A DNA stretch of 13,739 bases from JANMQK01 sp031370485 (GTDB lineage: Bacteria > Acidobacteriota > Polarisedimenticolia > Gp22-AA2). This document shows positions 10,201-13,739 of this stretch, piece after piece. Positions within the stretch are counted from its first letter, which is position 1, and each line of letters begins with the position of its first letter. The notes below the pieces were generated by a model, which saw only the letters and a program-made list of their open reading frames with translations, did not search any database and had not been told where the DNA came from. The DNA lies in the NCBI GenBank assembly GCA_031370485.1, contig JANMQK010000084.1, forward strand, positions 1-13,739. The letters run 5' to 3'. The translations under genes were made by a program, and so were the position numbers.

Positions 10201-12692
10201 CCGTCGCCGTCGCGGTCCGCCTGGTCCGGGTTCGCCACGGCCGGGCAGTTGTCGCGCGGGCAGCCGCCCGCCGTCACGCCGCCGTCCGCGAAACCGTCCC
10301 CATCCGCGTCGGCGCACGGATCGCAGGCGTCCCCGATCCCGTCACGATCCCGGTCAGCCTGCAGCAGATCGAAAACTACCGGGCAGTCGTCGCAGGCGTC
10401 CCCCCACCCATCCCCATCCATGTCCGACTGCGAGGCGTTCGGGACGAACGGGCAGTTGTCCATGGGGCAGGTCGCCATGGCCGATCCCGCGTTGCCGTAT
10501 CCGTCCTGATCCGGGTCGATGCAGGGGTCGCGCAGATCCGGAATGCCGTCATGATCGGTGTCGGGCACCAGCGCTTGGTTCGGGAGGATGGCCACGTCGC
10601 TGAGGGACCCGCTCGTGCGGACTCCGGCAAGGTCGGGCATCCCGTCGCCGTTGAAGTCCCCGACTGTGAGGAAGGACCCCGCCCCCGTGAAAGACCGCAC
10701 CTCGGCGAAACTCCCGTCTCCACGCCCGGGGAACAGGTCGATGTCACCGGAGGACGCCGCGAGATCCATGCTGCCGTCGCCGTCAAAGTCGCCCGCGGCG
10801 AGGTACGTCCAGGTCGACGAGGTGACTTTCACCGGCGGTCGGAAGGTTCCATCCCCCATTCCTAGATACAGGCGGATCCCGGAGCTGCCCCTCACCGTGA
10901 GATCGGCTTTCCCGTCAGCGTTCCAGTCCGCGGCAATGGCCAACGGGGTGGTGGGGCCTGAATCGGTCGTGATGACGGCCGGGGCGCCGAACGAGCCGTC
11001 GCTGTTCCCCCGCAGGAACAACAGCTCGGACGAGAAGACACTCACGTCCCTGCTCACAACGATGTCCGCGCGCCCGTCGCCGGTGAATTCCGCGGCTGCG
11101 ATCCGCATGAACGACAGGCTGGGAAGGCTCGTGCTCACAGGCGAGGCGAGGGTTCCACCCGGTGCCGACAGGTACGTATACAGGCTGCCGGGCTGCGGGA
11201 CCGAAACAATGAGGTCGGCCCTGCCGTCTCCGTTGACATCCGCGAACGCAACCGACAGAGGGGGTCCCCCGATCGCGTACCGAACGCCGGTCTCGAACGT
11301 CCCGTCCCCCCGCCCGTGAAAGACGAACATGTCAGTGCTCTGGTAGCAGACCACAGCAAGGTCGGCGTTGTGATCCCCGTCGTAATCGCCCGCGGCGACC
11401 TGGGTGGGGTTGCTCCCGAGGGCGAGTTCGGGCAGGAACTCGTATCCAGCCGCCGTACTGCGCGCCACGACGAGGCTCGAGGGGTTTGATGAGCCGGACT
11501 TGATGAAGGCGAAATCGGCGCGACCGTCGTGGTTCCAGTCACCCGACGTCATGTCCGTCACTTGAAATCCGGGGGAGAGTGTCGTCTGCAGCGGAAGGTG
11601 CCCGCCACCCGGCCCGAAGAGCAGCACGGCGTGTACCGGCGAAGTATCGATCGCGATCAATTCCGGGAGGTCGTCGGAGTCGAGCCGGGCCGCCGCAATC
11701 GCCGTCAGTTGCGTGCCGACGGCGTAATGAATGGGAGAGGCGAATCCTCCTGCGGGCAGGGCGAGCTGGATAGTGACCTCGCCCGTTCCGCCGACGGAGG
11801 CGATGTCCGGAAGCCCGTCAAGATCGAGATCGCTGGCGACCGCCCCCTCGACCGTCTGCCCGTCGAGGAGGGTAGCCACGAGCTGGAACCGGCCGTCACC
11901 CAGGCCCTGGAGGAGCGCCAGTCCCCCCGCGGGACAGGGCGAGGTCGAGCAGCGTCGCGCGACCAGAAGGTCAGGCCAGGCGTCTCCGTCGAGATCGGCG
12001 ATGGCAAGTCTCGCGATCGCGGGTCCGGCGTCGGTGGGCGGCGCCGGATCGAACGTACCGTCGCCCCGTCCGAGGTACACCAGGATCGCCCCCTGATCGG
12101 CGCTGACCGCGAGGAAGTCCTGCCGCCCGTCGCCATTCAGGTCCAGGACAAGAATCGGTTTGTTCAAATCGAGCCCCGAAGCGACCGGCTGGCCGGGGCC
12201 GAACCGGCCGTCGCCCCTTCCTGGGAGAAGGAGGATGGATCGGTCGCTGCGTGCGACGAGGAGATCGGGGAAGAGGTCGCCGTTCAGCCGTCCCGCGGCC
12301 ACCTGGTAGATGGTTTCATCGATCCCAAGAGGGCGCACCACCGTAAAAGGCTCGCCCCCTCCGCCCAGGGCCACACCCGACCCGGTGGCGATGTCCGGGT
12401 ATCCGTCCAGGTTGAAGTCCGCAATGGCGATTCCCGGGTAGATGGCGTAAAGGTTGATGCTGCGACCTGAAAACGAGCCATCCCCCTGCCCGAAATAGAC
12501 ATACGGTACGGTGGACGCGAGTACCACGTCCTGGATGCCGTCCTGGTTCAGGTCGGCCACAACCGGCACCCCCCCCGCCCTTAGGACAGGGTAAGGGAAG
12601 AGCGCCGCCCGGGCGCTGACGGGCGCGCCGGCCAGGAGCGTGGTGGCGAGGACGGCCAGCCGGAGCCATCGGAACCGCAACAGTTGCCTCAC
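957..12692 (-). CDS. Giant secreted FG-GAP / thrombospondin type 3 / HYR repeat protein (3911 aa)
   Basis: Unnamed extracellular calcium-binding repeat protein, probably structural or adhesive. Starting at GTG 12690-12692 it opens with a signal peptide: Arg-rich n-region, hydrophobic LAVLATTLLAGAP, cleavage likely after SARA at residue 29. An AAGG Shine-Dalgarno-like sequence lies 7 nt upstream of the GTG. Domains: FG-GAP block A (30-706); type-3 array T1 (707-903); FG-GAP block B (904-1645); T2 (1646-1771); four-Cys domain copy 1 (1772-1990); T3 (1993-2252); FG-GAP block C (2253-2942); T4 (2943-3321); four-Cys domain copy 2 (3322-3538); PKD-like (3540-3635); HYR 1 (3636-3720); HYR 2 (3721-3803); FIMAH-like helical domain (3804-3890); 21-residue Pro/Gly tail. 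The blocks carry Dx[DN]xDG calcium-loop motifs throughout. No transmembrane segment, LPxTG, PEP-CTERM or recognisable type IX sorting domain follows the signal peptide, so surface attachment is unclear. The frame is unbroken for 11.7 kb. The architecture is well supported; the biological role is not. Confidence 0.93.
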   Translation of the reverse strand: MRQLLRFRWLRLAVLATTLLAGAPVSARAALFPYPVLRAGGVPVVADLNQDGIQDVVLASTVPYVYFGQGDGSFSGRSINLYAIYPGIAIADFNLDGYPDIATGSGVALGGGGEPFTVVRPLGIDETIYQVAAGRLNGDLFPDLLVARSDRSILLLPGRGDGRFGPGQPVASGLDLNKPILVLDLNGDGRQDFLAVSADQGAILVYLGRGDGTFDPAPPTDAGPAIARLAIADLDGDAWPDLLVARRCSTSPCPAGGLALLQGLGDGRFQLVATLLDGQTVEGAVASDLDLDGLPDIASVGGTGEVTIQLALPAGGFASPIHYAVGTQLTAIAAARLDSDDLPELIAIDTSPVHAVLLFGPGGGHLPLQTTLSPGFQVTDMTSGDWNHDGRADFAFIKSGSSNPSSLVVARSTAAGYEFLPELALGSNPTQVAAGDYDGDHNADLAVVCYQSTDMFVFHGRGDGTFETGVRYAIGGPPLSVAFADVNGDGRADLIVSVPQPGSLYTYLSAPGGTLASPVSTSLPSLSFMRIAAAEFTGDGRADIVVSRDVSVFSSELLFLRGNSDGSFGAPAVITTDSGPTTPLAIAADWNADGKADLTVRGSSGIRLYLGMGDGTFRPPVKVTSSTWTYLAAGDFDGDGSMDLAASSGDIDLFPGRGDGSFAEVRSFTGAGSFLTVGDFNGDGMPDLAGVRTSGSLSDVAILPNQALVPDTDHDGIPDLRDPCIDPDQDGYGNAGSAMATCPMDNCPFVPNASQSDMDGDGWGDACDDCPVVFDLLQADRDRDGIGDACDPCADADGDGFADGGVTAGGCPRDNCPAVANPDQADRDGDGRGDACDPCPLDPADDVDRDGLCAGQDNCPRVDNPGQADSDGDGAGDACDNCPDQTNAGQADANGDGVGDACQASSAAGLYPSPVVPILDAGFVYASVSADFNRDGRLDFAAARYCYAESHDPDCTRDLSVFLGAGNGRFVLGQRMHLEQDINAAVAGDFDGDGNKDIALLTATAVLIQPGHGDGTFGAEYGATLPWNPSAAASTDLNGDGRDDLLVAFTYYPDGPSLGVFISRGRDGFAPPVAYPVGLYPLLIRTADIDADGTPDVAVMSQCSDSPCHSGGVISLYKGRGDGTLAPLPSLDPGGTPRSLSTADFDGDGRLDVAVASACDTSSCGQTGLAVFLGRGDGTFSRSFLTSENFYTLSNGSMVAGDFAGDEHVDLVLALRGALRILTGDGHGGFDLTALPQLAIAGYTPTDLATADLDGDGVTDILGVSLGSRNAFSLLRHGGQFPDTPIQRGAGSLVTAAALDDFNNDGVTDIASASFYYSSYPPGNGSIFLGRGDGTFSAPLPFVGAGFGTTSAIVTADFNRDGERDISTADFGDSYGYGQSVSISLGRGDGTFLPAAFLPYGIAARPAGLAVGDFNRDGWDDLAVVNSGDNTVLILLNDGRGQFGAAGTVLRYRVGDRPYHLAVADLDGNGLPDLAVADLGGDGFKQPRFGDVAILMGAGDGTFSPGPTINIDGNPFALAMADLDGDHKIDLIVADVLNDEVTVQSGRGDGSFGSPLHYSVGASPYGVVVADLNADGHPDLATANFDSADVSVRPGRGDGTFGAEARYGAGNQAFSLAVGHLNDNRRTDLAVPMYYGVVTLANKGPFPDTDGDGLIDPDDPCTDTDADGYGDPGIASNVCPPDNCPGVFNPDQTNRDGDRRGDACDPCPGSASDDADGDGVCDDIDTCPGLYTVSQTDSDGDGRGDACDNCPGAPNPGQEDSNQDGAGDACQPILVLAGIHEDGGTDLEVDALARDPQGEPLSGSIRIDGRQSNPVEVPNIAPSFDCSATWDPDPYAPGLIAYYNAPPYVILFDPSYDLGCGDGVQTYLFARGECGSQPNDYSSFYGSIDLSRGPYPFDICVRTVDYPITRFTLSIVSPGSDALIAAIITPESFETSFTDGLPPRSLLSGLASGGSHTLTITVTDGHTPALTAARDFLYQGEQYLVMTGLGAAGDLDADGVPDDQDPCIDVDGDGFAEPGIQGSICPVDDCPRRFDPVQSDADADGLGDACDNCPLVPNPDQADSDGDGKGDACDACPDDPYGDLDADGVCQKNDNCPAFPNPDQADSDADGLGDACDNCPEAANPEQADVDGDGLGDACDPCQDADRDGWGDPDAPPGACGVDNCPLVSNPDQADSDGDGIGDACDACPYDPMNDADHDGACGDVDRCPGTSNPNNLDTDGDGAGNACDNCPRTPNASQADADHDGVGDACTPRGRRPIFSSPAFPVVGTPGAVMAADFDGDGFQDALVVTATKVSLFSGNGGGLLTLRAVYEHSPASSSTPAPSALLADADGDGHTDIVLSFTSGNSIKILFGRPDGTFEPVQEIATLPLSGALAVGDVTGDGRPDLILGTKFYVYVYPGVGNRTFGTPSRLRVTDNPQGIALADVNGDRITDILAAGSGGLAVFLGRGAGTFNAQAIYPSGPAGNAATAATAAILRDVDDDGDKDAIVGGSFIVSVLLNDGHGHFTAAGSFRTPGSAKGIATGDPDQDGRLDVVVVWQSSAFQGPSGVTVYRDTGNYVFTTTGQILTDHKPQGVAIADFNGDDRDDLAVTTAGGGSFVELVLAGKDGSFPAVPSTVSTAGSTALMARDMNRDGHADLVAPDTTRIRVLLGAGDGTFPTATTLAVSNFSSSTALMADFTRDSVDDLILAGSQLAIYPGNGAGGFSAPRVTSTAGNVVDAVAADFDGDGRVDLAVATQQAVDLYSNDGAGGVRFQTRIPIGGLAYRIATGDFDGDGRPDLLVADSTLNNLLFLRNLGGWAFGTGVRLGNGGGIAGMTVGDFDGDGHPDLAAADSTNRAIVIYRGLGAGMFGPVESIPVTATPSIIVARDLTGEGRDDLIVSFASTPLIATFLGGAQMTFEGPVYFHTGQTYLRLAVRDLNDDSRPDLALAGSTIGVLLDTGGISDADSDDIPDDIDPCIDVDMDGYGAPGYPATTCPLDNCITVPNPGQADSDNDGLGDACDNCPAAANPGQEDQDRDGTGDACDPCTDTDGDGWGNPGFAANTCGVDNCPATPNASQADRDGDGLGDACDPCTDSDADGLGDPGFPGNTCPTDNCPSVSNPSQLDQDLDGLGDACDPCTDRDGDGYGDPDTPSNTCPHDNCLGLTNRDQADADGDGLGDACDPCTDSDADGFGDPGVPTNTCLPDNCPTVANPDQSDVDFDHVGDVCDPCPRDRDNDADRDGQCADVDNCPAVSNADQVDGDGDGVGDACDNCVTAANPSQSDADGDGLGDACDNCRDAANPAQADADGDGAGDRCDNCPAAANPDQADSNHDGSGDACQPTLTITAVHQSGGQILDVVALVQDPQNDPLDGNVEILGEGLSTITLQDSLLTPDCSLGFFPDEVPGEGIAFAYGSVGDPFLFDLDSILGCQDFNVDFLLAFGTCADPQSPFEDFLALAGVSLPAPVCLRRHAAGGATFDLTIQQYDLQTLVATTRTAHGSVLKVPFTTRLPRQVDLPALEPGSTYRIVITLTDGSTVPVRAEATFVYDGETRMVINALPQAVIAAQEPVECDRPGGALVVLDGSGSRDPDSSPGTQDDLAAFEWFEDLGLPAERPLGSGPSLAVTLPRGTHAIALRVIDTLGDSDTGTTEVTVHDTTPPAPICPAPSSTECSGSDGTHVSVLATAVDACSATVTIVNSRTSGGADASDDYRLGTTTVTFTASDASGNMASCSVPVTVRDSAPPLLTLPPRITTDATSPAGTLVKYAATARDACTGTAAILCEPPSGSTFPVNPPGRFTTVTCSAQDGGGNKASGGFDVHVAGAEEQLDALADHVETLGLSRGLATDLENKIRDARKALAKGKSKDACKKMDEFEKKVGAESTKKHPKIPAEAAAGLLATSRNIRAVLGCGGQGSAAGPPGRRIQPPSGPE
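1285..2075 (-). other. PKD-like domain followed by two HYR domains
   Basis: Residues 3540-3635 look PKD-like: VVLDGSGSRDPDS, FEWFEDLG, ALRVIDTLGDSDTG. Residues 3636-3720 form HYR 1 (DTTPPAPICP, AVDACSATVTI, TFTASDASGNMASC). Residues 3721-3803 form HYR 2 (SAPPLLTLPP, ARDACTGTA, TVTCSAQDGGGNKASGGF). These are Ig-like beta-sandwich modules common in extracellular adhesion proteins. Confidence 0.8.
2079..2729 (-). other. Unrecognised four-Cys domain, copy 2
   Basis: Residues 3322-3538. It begins PTLTITAVHQSGGQILDVVA, with four Cys in the contexts PDCSL, LGCQD, GTCAD and PVCLR, and ends YRIVITLTDGSTVP then FVYDGETRMVINAL. C1-C2, C2-C3 and C3-C4 distances are 35, 14 and 23, against 34, 14 and 26 in copy 1. 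Confidence 0.7.
2730..3866 (-). repeat. Thrombospondin type 3-like calcium array T4
   Basis: The longest array, with ten GDAC-type units, including the variants GDVC and GDRC. It opens with the cap DADSDDIPDDIDPC and ends GSGDACQP at the start of four-Cys domain copy 2. Its centre is made of four equal-length long units, listed separately. Confidence 0.87.
3069..3620 (-). repeat. Four tandem 138-bp (46-residue) units inside array T4
   Basis: 552 bp divides exactly into four 138-bp units. Each encodes DPCTD[TSR]D[GA]DG at its start, then a G-D/N-P step, NTC, DNC and a closing GxGDxC. Unit starts (D codons) lie at 3618-3620 and 3480-3482 and continue at the same step. Equal length and matched wording point to expansion by in-frame tandem duplication more recent than the rest of the array. 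Confidence 0.82.
3867..5936 (-). repeat. FG-GAP/VCBS block C, 14 repeats
   Basis: Fourteen repeats from AADFDGDGFQDALV to VRDLNDDSRPDLAL. This block has more degenerate calcium loops than A or B (for example GDPDQDGRLD, ADFTRDSVDD, RDLTGEGRDD). Count and spacing again fit two seven-bladed propellers. Confidence 0.88.
5937..6717 (-). repeat. Thrombospondin type 3-like calcium array T3
   Basis: Starts with the cap DLDADGVPDDQDPC, then DVDGDGFAEPG. Seven GDAC or GNAC units follow, ending GVGDACT. It follows four-Cys domain copy 1 and precedes FG-GAP block C. Two units carry a longer insertion with a Cys (for example DADGVCQKNDNC). Confidence 0.85.
6721..7379 (-). other. Unrecognised four-Cys domain, copy 1
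   Basis: Residues 1772-1990, not FG-GAP and not type 3. It begins PILVLAGIHEDGGTDLEVDA, has four Cys in the contexts FDCS, LGCGD, GECGS and DICVR, and ends in a strand-rich stretch with SHTLTITVTDGHTP and FLYQGEQYLVM. It matches copy 2 in order, Cys spacing and both ends. Function is unknown. An all-beta disulfide-bonded fold is plausible. Confidence 0.7.
7380..7757 (-). repeat. Thrombospondin type 3-like calcium array T2
   Basis: The shortest array: the same cap (PDTDGDGLIDPDDPC, then DADGYGDPG) and three GDAC units, ending GAGDACQ. It leads directly into four-Cys domain copy 1 with the junction GDACQP, as T4 does into copy 2. Confidence 0.85.
7758..9984 (-). repeat. FG-GAP/VCBS block B, 14 repeats
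   Basis: Fourteen repeats, from SADFNRDGRLDFA to VGHLNDNRRTDLA, the last with a degenerate calcium loop. This is again the number for two seven-bladed propellers. Repeats 1, 4 and 5 contain a Cys-pair insertion right after the FG-GAP core (CX8C, CSDSPC, CDTSSC), likely small disulfide-closed hairpins. Confidence 0.88.
9985..10574 (-). repeat. Thrombospondin type 3-like calcium array T1
   Basis: Begins with the cap PDTDHDGIPD then DPCIDPDQDGYG. Five GDAC-type units follow, ending in GVGDACQ. Asp-rich loops with paired Cys (DxDxDGxGDxCDxC) are the signature of type 3 repeats, which bind calcium and are rigidified by disulfides. It links FG-GAP blocks A and B. Confidence 0.85.
10575..12605 (-). 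repeat. FG-GAP/VCBS block A, 14 repeats
   Basis: Fourteen repeats averaging about 48 residues, each with a core like ADLNQDGIQDVV or GDFNGDGMPDLA followed by a short strand and often GRGDGTF. Fourteen is the number for two seven-bladed beta-propellers. The third (GRLNGDLFPDLL) and seventh (ARLDSDDLPELI) repeats have degenerate calcium loops. The fifth carries a CX4C insertion (CSTSPC). Confidence 0.88.
12606..12692 (-). other. Signal peptide of the giant repeat protein
   Basis: Residues 1-29: a basic n-region (R2, R6, R8, R11), then a hydrophobic core LAVLATTLLAGAP, then the A-R-A motif at 27-29, a good signal peptidase I site before ALFPYP. No lipobox Cys is present. This points to Sec-dependent export and is the main support for the GTG start. 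Confidence 0.85.
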
Positions 12693-12699
12693 GAGGCCG

Positions 12700-12703
12700 C
12701 CTT
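12700..12703 (-). promoter_or_regulatory. Ribosome binding site of the giant gene
   Basis: AAGG on the minus strand ends 7 nt before the GTG start codon. Together with the signal peptide that begins right at this codon, it decides the start. Confidence 0.6.
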
Positions 12704-12859
12704 GAACGTCAGCGATCCGGATTGTCGAGGGGACTGGCGGCGCCCTGCGGCGCGCAATGCGAGCGGAAGCCGTGGGACGCCAACGACCTCGTGGTCAATG
12801 GGCAATTCCCGGCCGTCCAATGTTCCCCCGGAAGGGGACATGGCGCCACGCTCCCTGAA

Positions 12860-12871
12860 AGTTCATGAACT
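12860..12871. promoter_or_regulatory. 12-bp perfect palindrome, possible operator
   Basis: AGTTCATGAACT is a perfect inverted repeat. It begins about 10 bp downstream of the TATAAT, close to the predicted transcription start, which is a usual place for a repressor site. The binding protein is unknown. A 12-bp palindrome can also arise by chance. Confidence 0.3.
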
Positions 12872-12880
12872 ATGTGGCGA

Positions 12881-12886
12881 ATTATA
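12881..12886 (-). promoter_or_regulatory. Candidate -10 element (TATAAT) for the giant gene
   Basis: A perfect TATAAT on the minus strand in an AT-rich island (about 12859-12886) of otherwise GC-rich DNA. It would start transcription near 12874, giving a leader of about 180 nt before the GTG. No good TTGACA-like -35 lies at 16-18 bp; the best upstream hexamers there are poor. Assignment rests on the -10 alone. Confidence 0.35.
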
Positions 12887-12939
12887 CCGTCGTTGCCCCT
12901 TCGATGGTGCAACAAGTTTCGCCGACAACCCCCTCCTCT

Positions 12940-12958
12940 CCTGCTTCCCGGAAGCAGG
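12940..12958 (-). terminator. Hairpin just past the PH-like gene, terminator-like but without a T tract
   Basis: CCTGCTT and AAGCAGG form a perfect 7-bp stem with a 5-nt loop (the outer inverted repeat reads 9+1+9). It lies 6 bp after the stop of the minus-strand PH-like gene. On that strand it is followed by a purine-rich AGAGGAGGGG instead of T residues, so it is not a classical intrinsic terminator. It may act in Rho-dependent ending or in 3'-end protection. Confidence 0.4.
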
Positions 12959-12964
12959 CTCCGC

Positions 12965-13306
12965 TCACTCGCCGTGGACCACGCCAGAACTCGCCGACTC
13001 GCTCAGGCGGGCAGCAAAATTGTCCGGGTCGTCGGGGCTGATCACGAAGTTCCTCATGAAGCCGCTTTTGCGGCGGATGGTCACGGCGTTCCAGAACTTC
13101 GGTCCGGACCAGCTCTCGCGGAGAAAGGCCCCGCGGCGATGCACCTCCTCGATGTCCGAAAGCAGGATCCGGCGCACTGCCATCCCCAGGATCCAGACTT
13201 CGAGGGCCGTCGCGGTGATGCGGTAGCGGAACGTCGCCAGCGCGGCGACGCAGGGGACGACGAACGCCACGAGAAGAAGCAATGCCCATAGCAGCCGCGT
13301 TCTCAT
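12965..13306 (-). CDS. Small membrane-anchored PH-like domain protein (113 aa)
   Basis: The start is the ATG at 13304-13306, chosen because the N-terminal MRTRLLWALLLLVAFVVP begins a transmembrane segment (about residues 5-26) exactly there. The longer open frame upstream overlaps the neighbouring protease gene and reads as shadow sequence. No strong Shine-Dalgarno is seen, so translational coupling to the upstream gene, whose stop is 22 bp away, is plausible. Residues 27-102 resemble the bacterial PH-like fold: FRYRITATALEV, RRILLSDIEEV, a short loop region, AVTIRRKSGFMRNFVI, then ISPDDPDNFAARL, a typical closing segment before the final helix. Such domains sit at the membrane in small proteins of mostly unknown role. 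The fold is inferred from the strand pattern and the SPDDPDNF ending, not from a catalytic motif. A generic membrane protein of unknown function is the alternative. Confidence 0.72.
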   Translation of the reverse strand: MRTRLLWALLLLVAFVVPCVAALATFRYRITATALEVWILGMAVRRILLSDIEEVHRRGAFLRESWSGPKFWNAVTIRRKSGFMRNFVISPDDPDNFAARLSESASSGVVHGE

Positions 13307-13328
13307 CGGCGCTGGCTTATCGACGTAC

Positions 13329-13739
13329 TCATCGCTGAGGGGGGCCGAGCATGAGTCGTTGGCTCGCGAGGTCCAGGACGACCACTTGGCGAGACAGGAC
13401 ATCGCTGCCGACGACCCCGGAGATGGGGGGAGTGTGATCCGGGAAGAGTCCTGGCGGCGGGGCCGAGAAATCGTAGAGCGCCACCCGAAGATCGACGAAC
13501 ACCCTGCCCGCGACCCCGAAGGATGGGATCGTCCGGGCCTGGAGCGCGGCCATGCTTCCGGCTCCATCGGCGATGCGGGCGTTTCGAGCGGGAGCGGGGC
13601 GCGTCAGGCGGAGATCCGCGGTGGACGCCATGGTCACGGCGCAGGCGGTGTCCAGGATCATCGCTCGCGGCGGGCCGCCCCCCAGCGACGCTTCGACCAG
13701 GAGCCGGTTCTCCACGATCCGCAGCGGGTACGACAGGCC
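13329..13739 (-). CDS. Retropepsin-like aspartic protease domain, 5'-partial
   Basis: The frame is open from the window edge (13739) to the TGA at 13329-13331: 136 residues of the C-terminal part of a larger protein. It opens SYPLRIVENRLLVEASLGGG, the usual strand pair before the active site. Then comes ILDTACAV, at the position of the ILDTGA catalytic loop (Asp30 in window numbering). Later segments IPSFGVAGRVFVDLRVALYD and GVVGSDVLSRQVVVLDLAS correspond to the flap-side strands and the G-x-GxDxL segment followed by the closing strand of pepsin-like A2-type bacterial proteases. The motif is DTAC in place of DTGA, so the glycine after the catalytic Asp-Thr is Ala; activity is uncertain. A GTG at 13713-13715 (within VEN) is probably internal, since homologous-looking sequence continues upstream of it. 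Probably cotranscribed with the PH-like gene downstream. Confidence 0.75.
   Translation of the reverse strand, partial: GLSYPLRIVENRLLVEASLGGGPPRAMILDTACAVTMASTADLRLTRPAPARNARIADGAGSMAALQARTIPSFGVAGRVFVDLRVALYDFSAPPPGLFPDHTPPISGVVGSDVLSRQVVVLDLASQRLMLGPPQR

Larger units (their letters stand above)
12693..12964. other. 272-bp intergenic region upstream of the giant gene
   Basis: No convincing gene on either strand; the open frames here look like GC-rich shadows. It holds the leader of the giant gene. On the minus strand this contains a TATAAT, a 12-bp palindrome, a hairpin at 12821-12840 (TGT-CCCC arms with a one-base bulge, about 5-nt loop) and, just past the neighbouring gene, a second hairpin at 12940-12958. 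Confidence 0.6.

Noticed and set aside
12684..13226. 180-codon plus-strand open frame across the intergenic region and the PH-like gene
   Set aside because: No recognisable domain, no ribosome binding site, and it lies opposite a better-supported gene.
12965..13567. Longer 200-residue version of the PH-like protein
   Set aside because: Residues before the ATG at 13306 overlap the protease domain and look like out-of-frame sequence. The transmembrane segment begins right at that ATG.
13329..13715. Protease domain starting at the GTG at 13715
   Set aside because: The frame stays open to the window edge with sequence (SYPLRIVEN) that fits the strand normally preceding the active site, so the gene is more likely truncated by the window.

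Overview
This is a high-GC bacterial window with four protein-coding genes. About 85% of it is one giant reading frame on the minus strand. No tRNA, rRNA, CRISPR array, insertion sequence or phage gene was seen. The mix of a huge secreted FG-GAP/thrombospondin-type-3/HYR protein with a FIMAH-like C-terminus, a retropepsin-like protease and an AmmeMemoRadiSam radical SAM enzyme is what one sees in environmental high-GC phyla such as Acidobacteriota and relatives. The phylum is a guess, because no marker gene is present.

Left edge (1-936, plus strand): the 3'-terminal part of an AmrS-type radical SAM enzyme, cut by the window edge. The frame is open from base 1 to 936 except for one TGA at 115-117. 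That TGA sits exactly where the third Cys of the CxxxCxxC iron-sulfur motif belongs. Family-typical sequence continues on both sides, and a hairpin able to act as a bacterial SECIS lies just downstream. The best reading is a selenoprotein (Cys32-x3-Ser36-x2-Sec39 in window numbering). The middle Cys is also replaced, by Ser, which is unusual.

Middle (957-12692, minus strand): a 3911-residue secreted protein, convergent with amrS across a 20-bp gap. In order it has a signal peptide; 14 FG-GAP repeats; a type-3 calcium-binding array (T1); 14 FG-GAP repeats; array T2; an unrecognised four-Cys domain (copy 1); array T3; 14 FG-GAP repeats; array T4 with four exact-length 138-bp units; the four-Cys domain again (copy 2); a PKD-like domain; two HYR domains; and a helical FIMAH-like C-terminus. 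Each FG-GAP block has exactly 14 repeats, which suggests six seven-bladed propellers joined by calcium-stiffened rods.

Right edge (12693-13739): a 272-bp intergenic region with a perfect TATAAT on the minus strand, a 12-bp palindrome beside it and two hairpins. Beyond it are a small membrane-anchored PH-like protein and, 22 bp further out, a retropepsin-like aspartic protease domain that runs off the window. These last two probably form an operon transcribed toward the giant gene.

The window does not show a defence or mobile system. The most notable points are the apparent Sec/Ser-substituted radical SAM motif and the modular architecture of the giant protein, especially its duplicated four-Cys domain.
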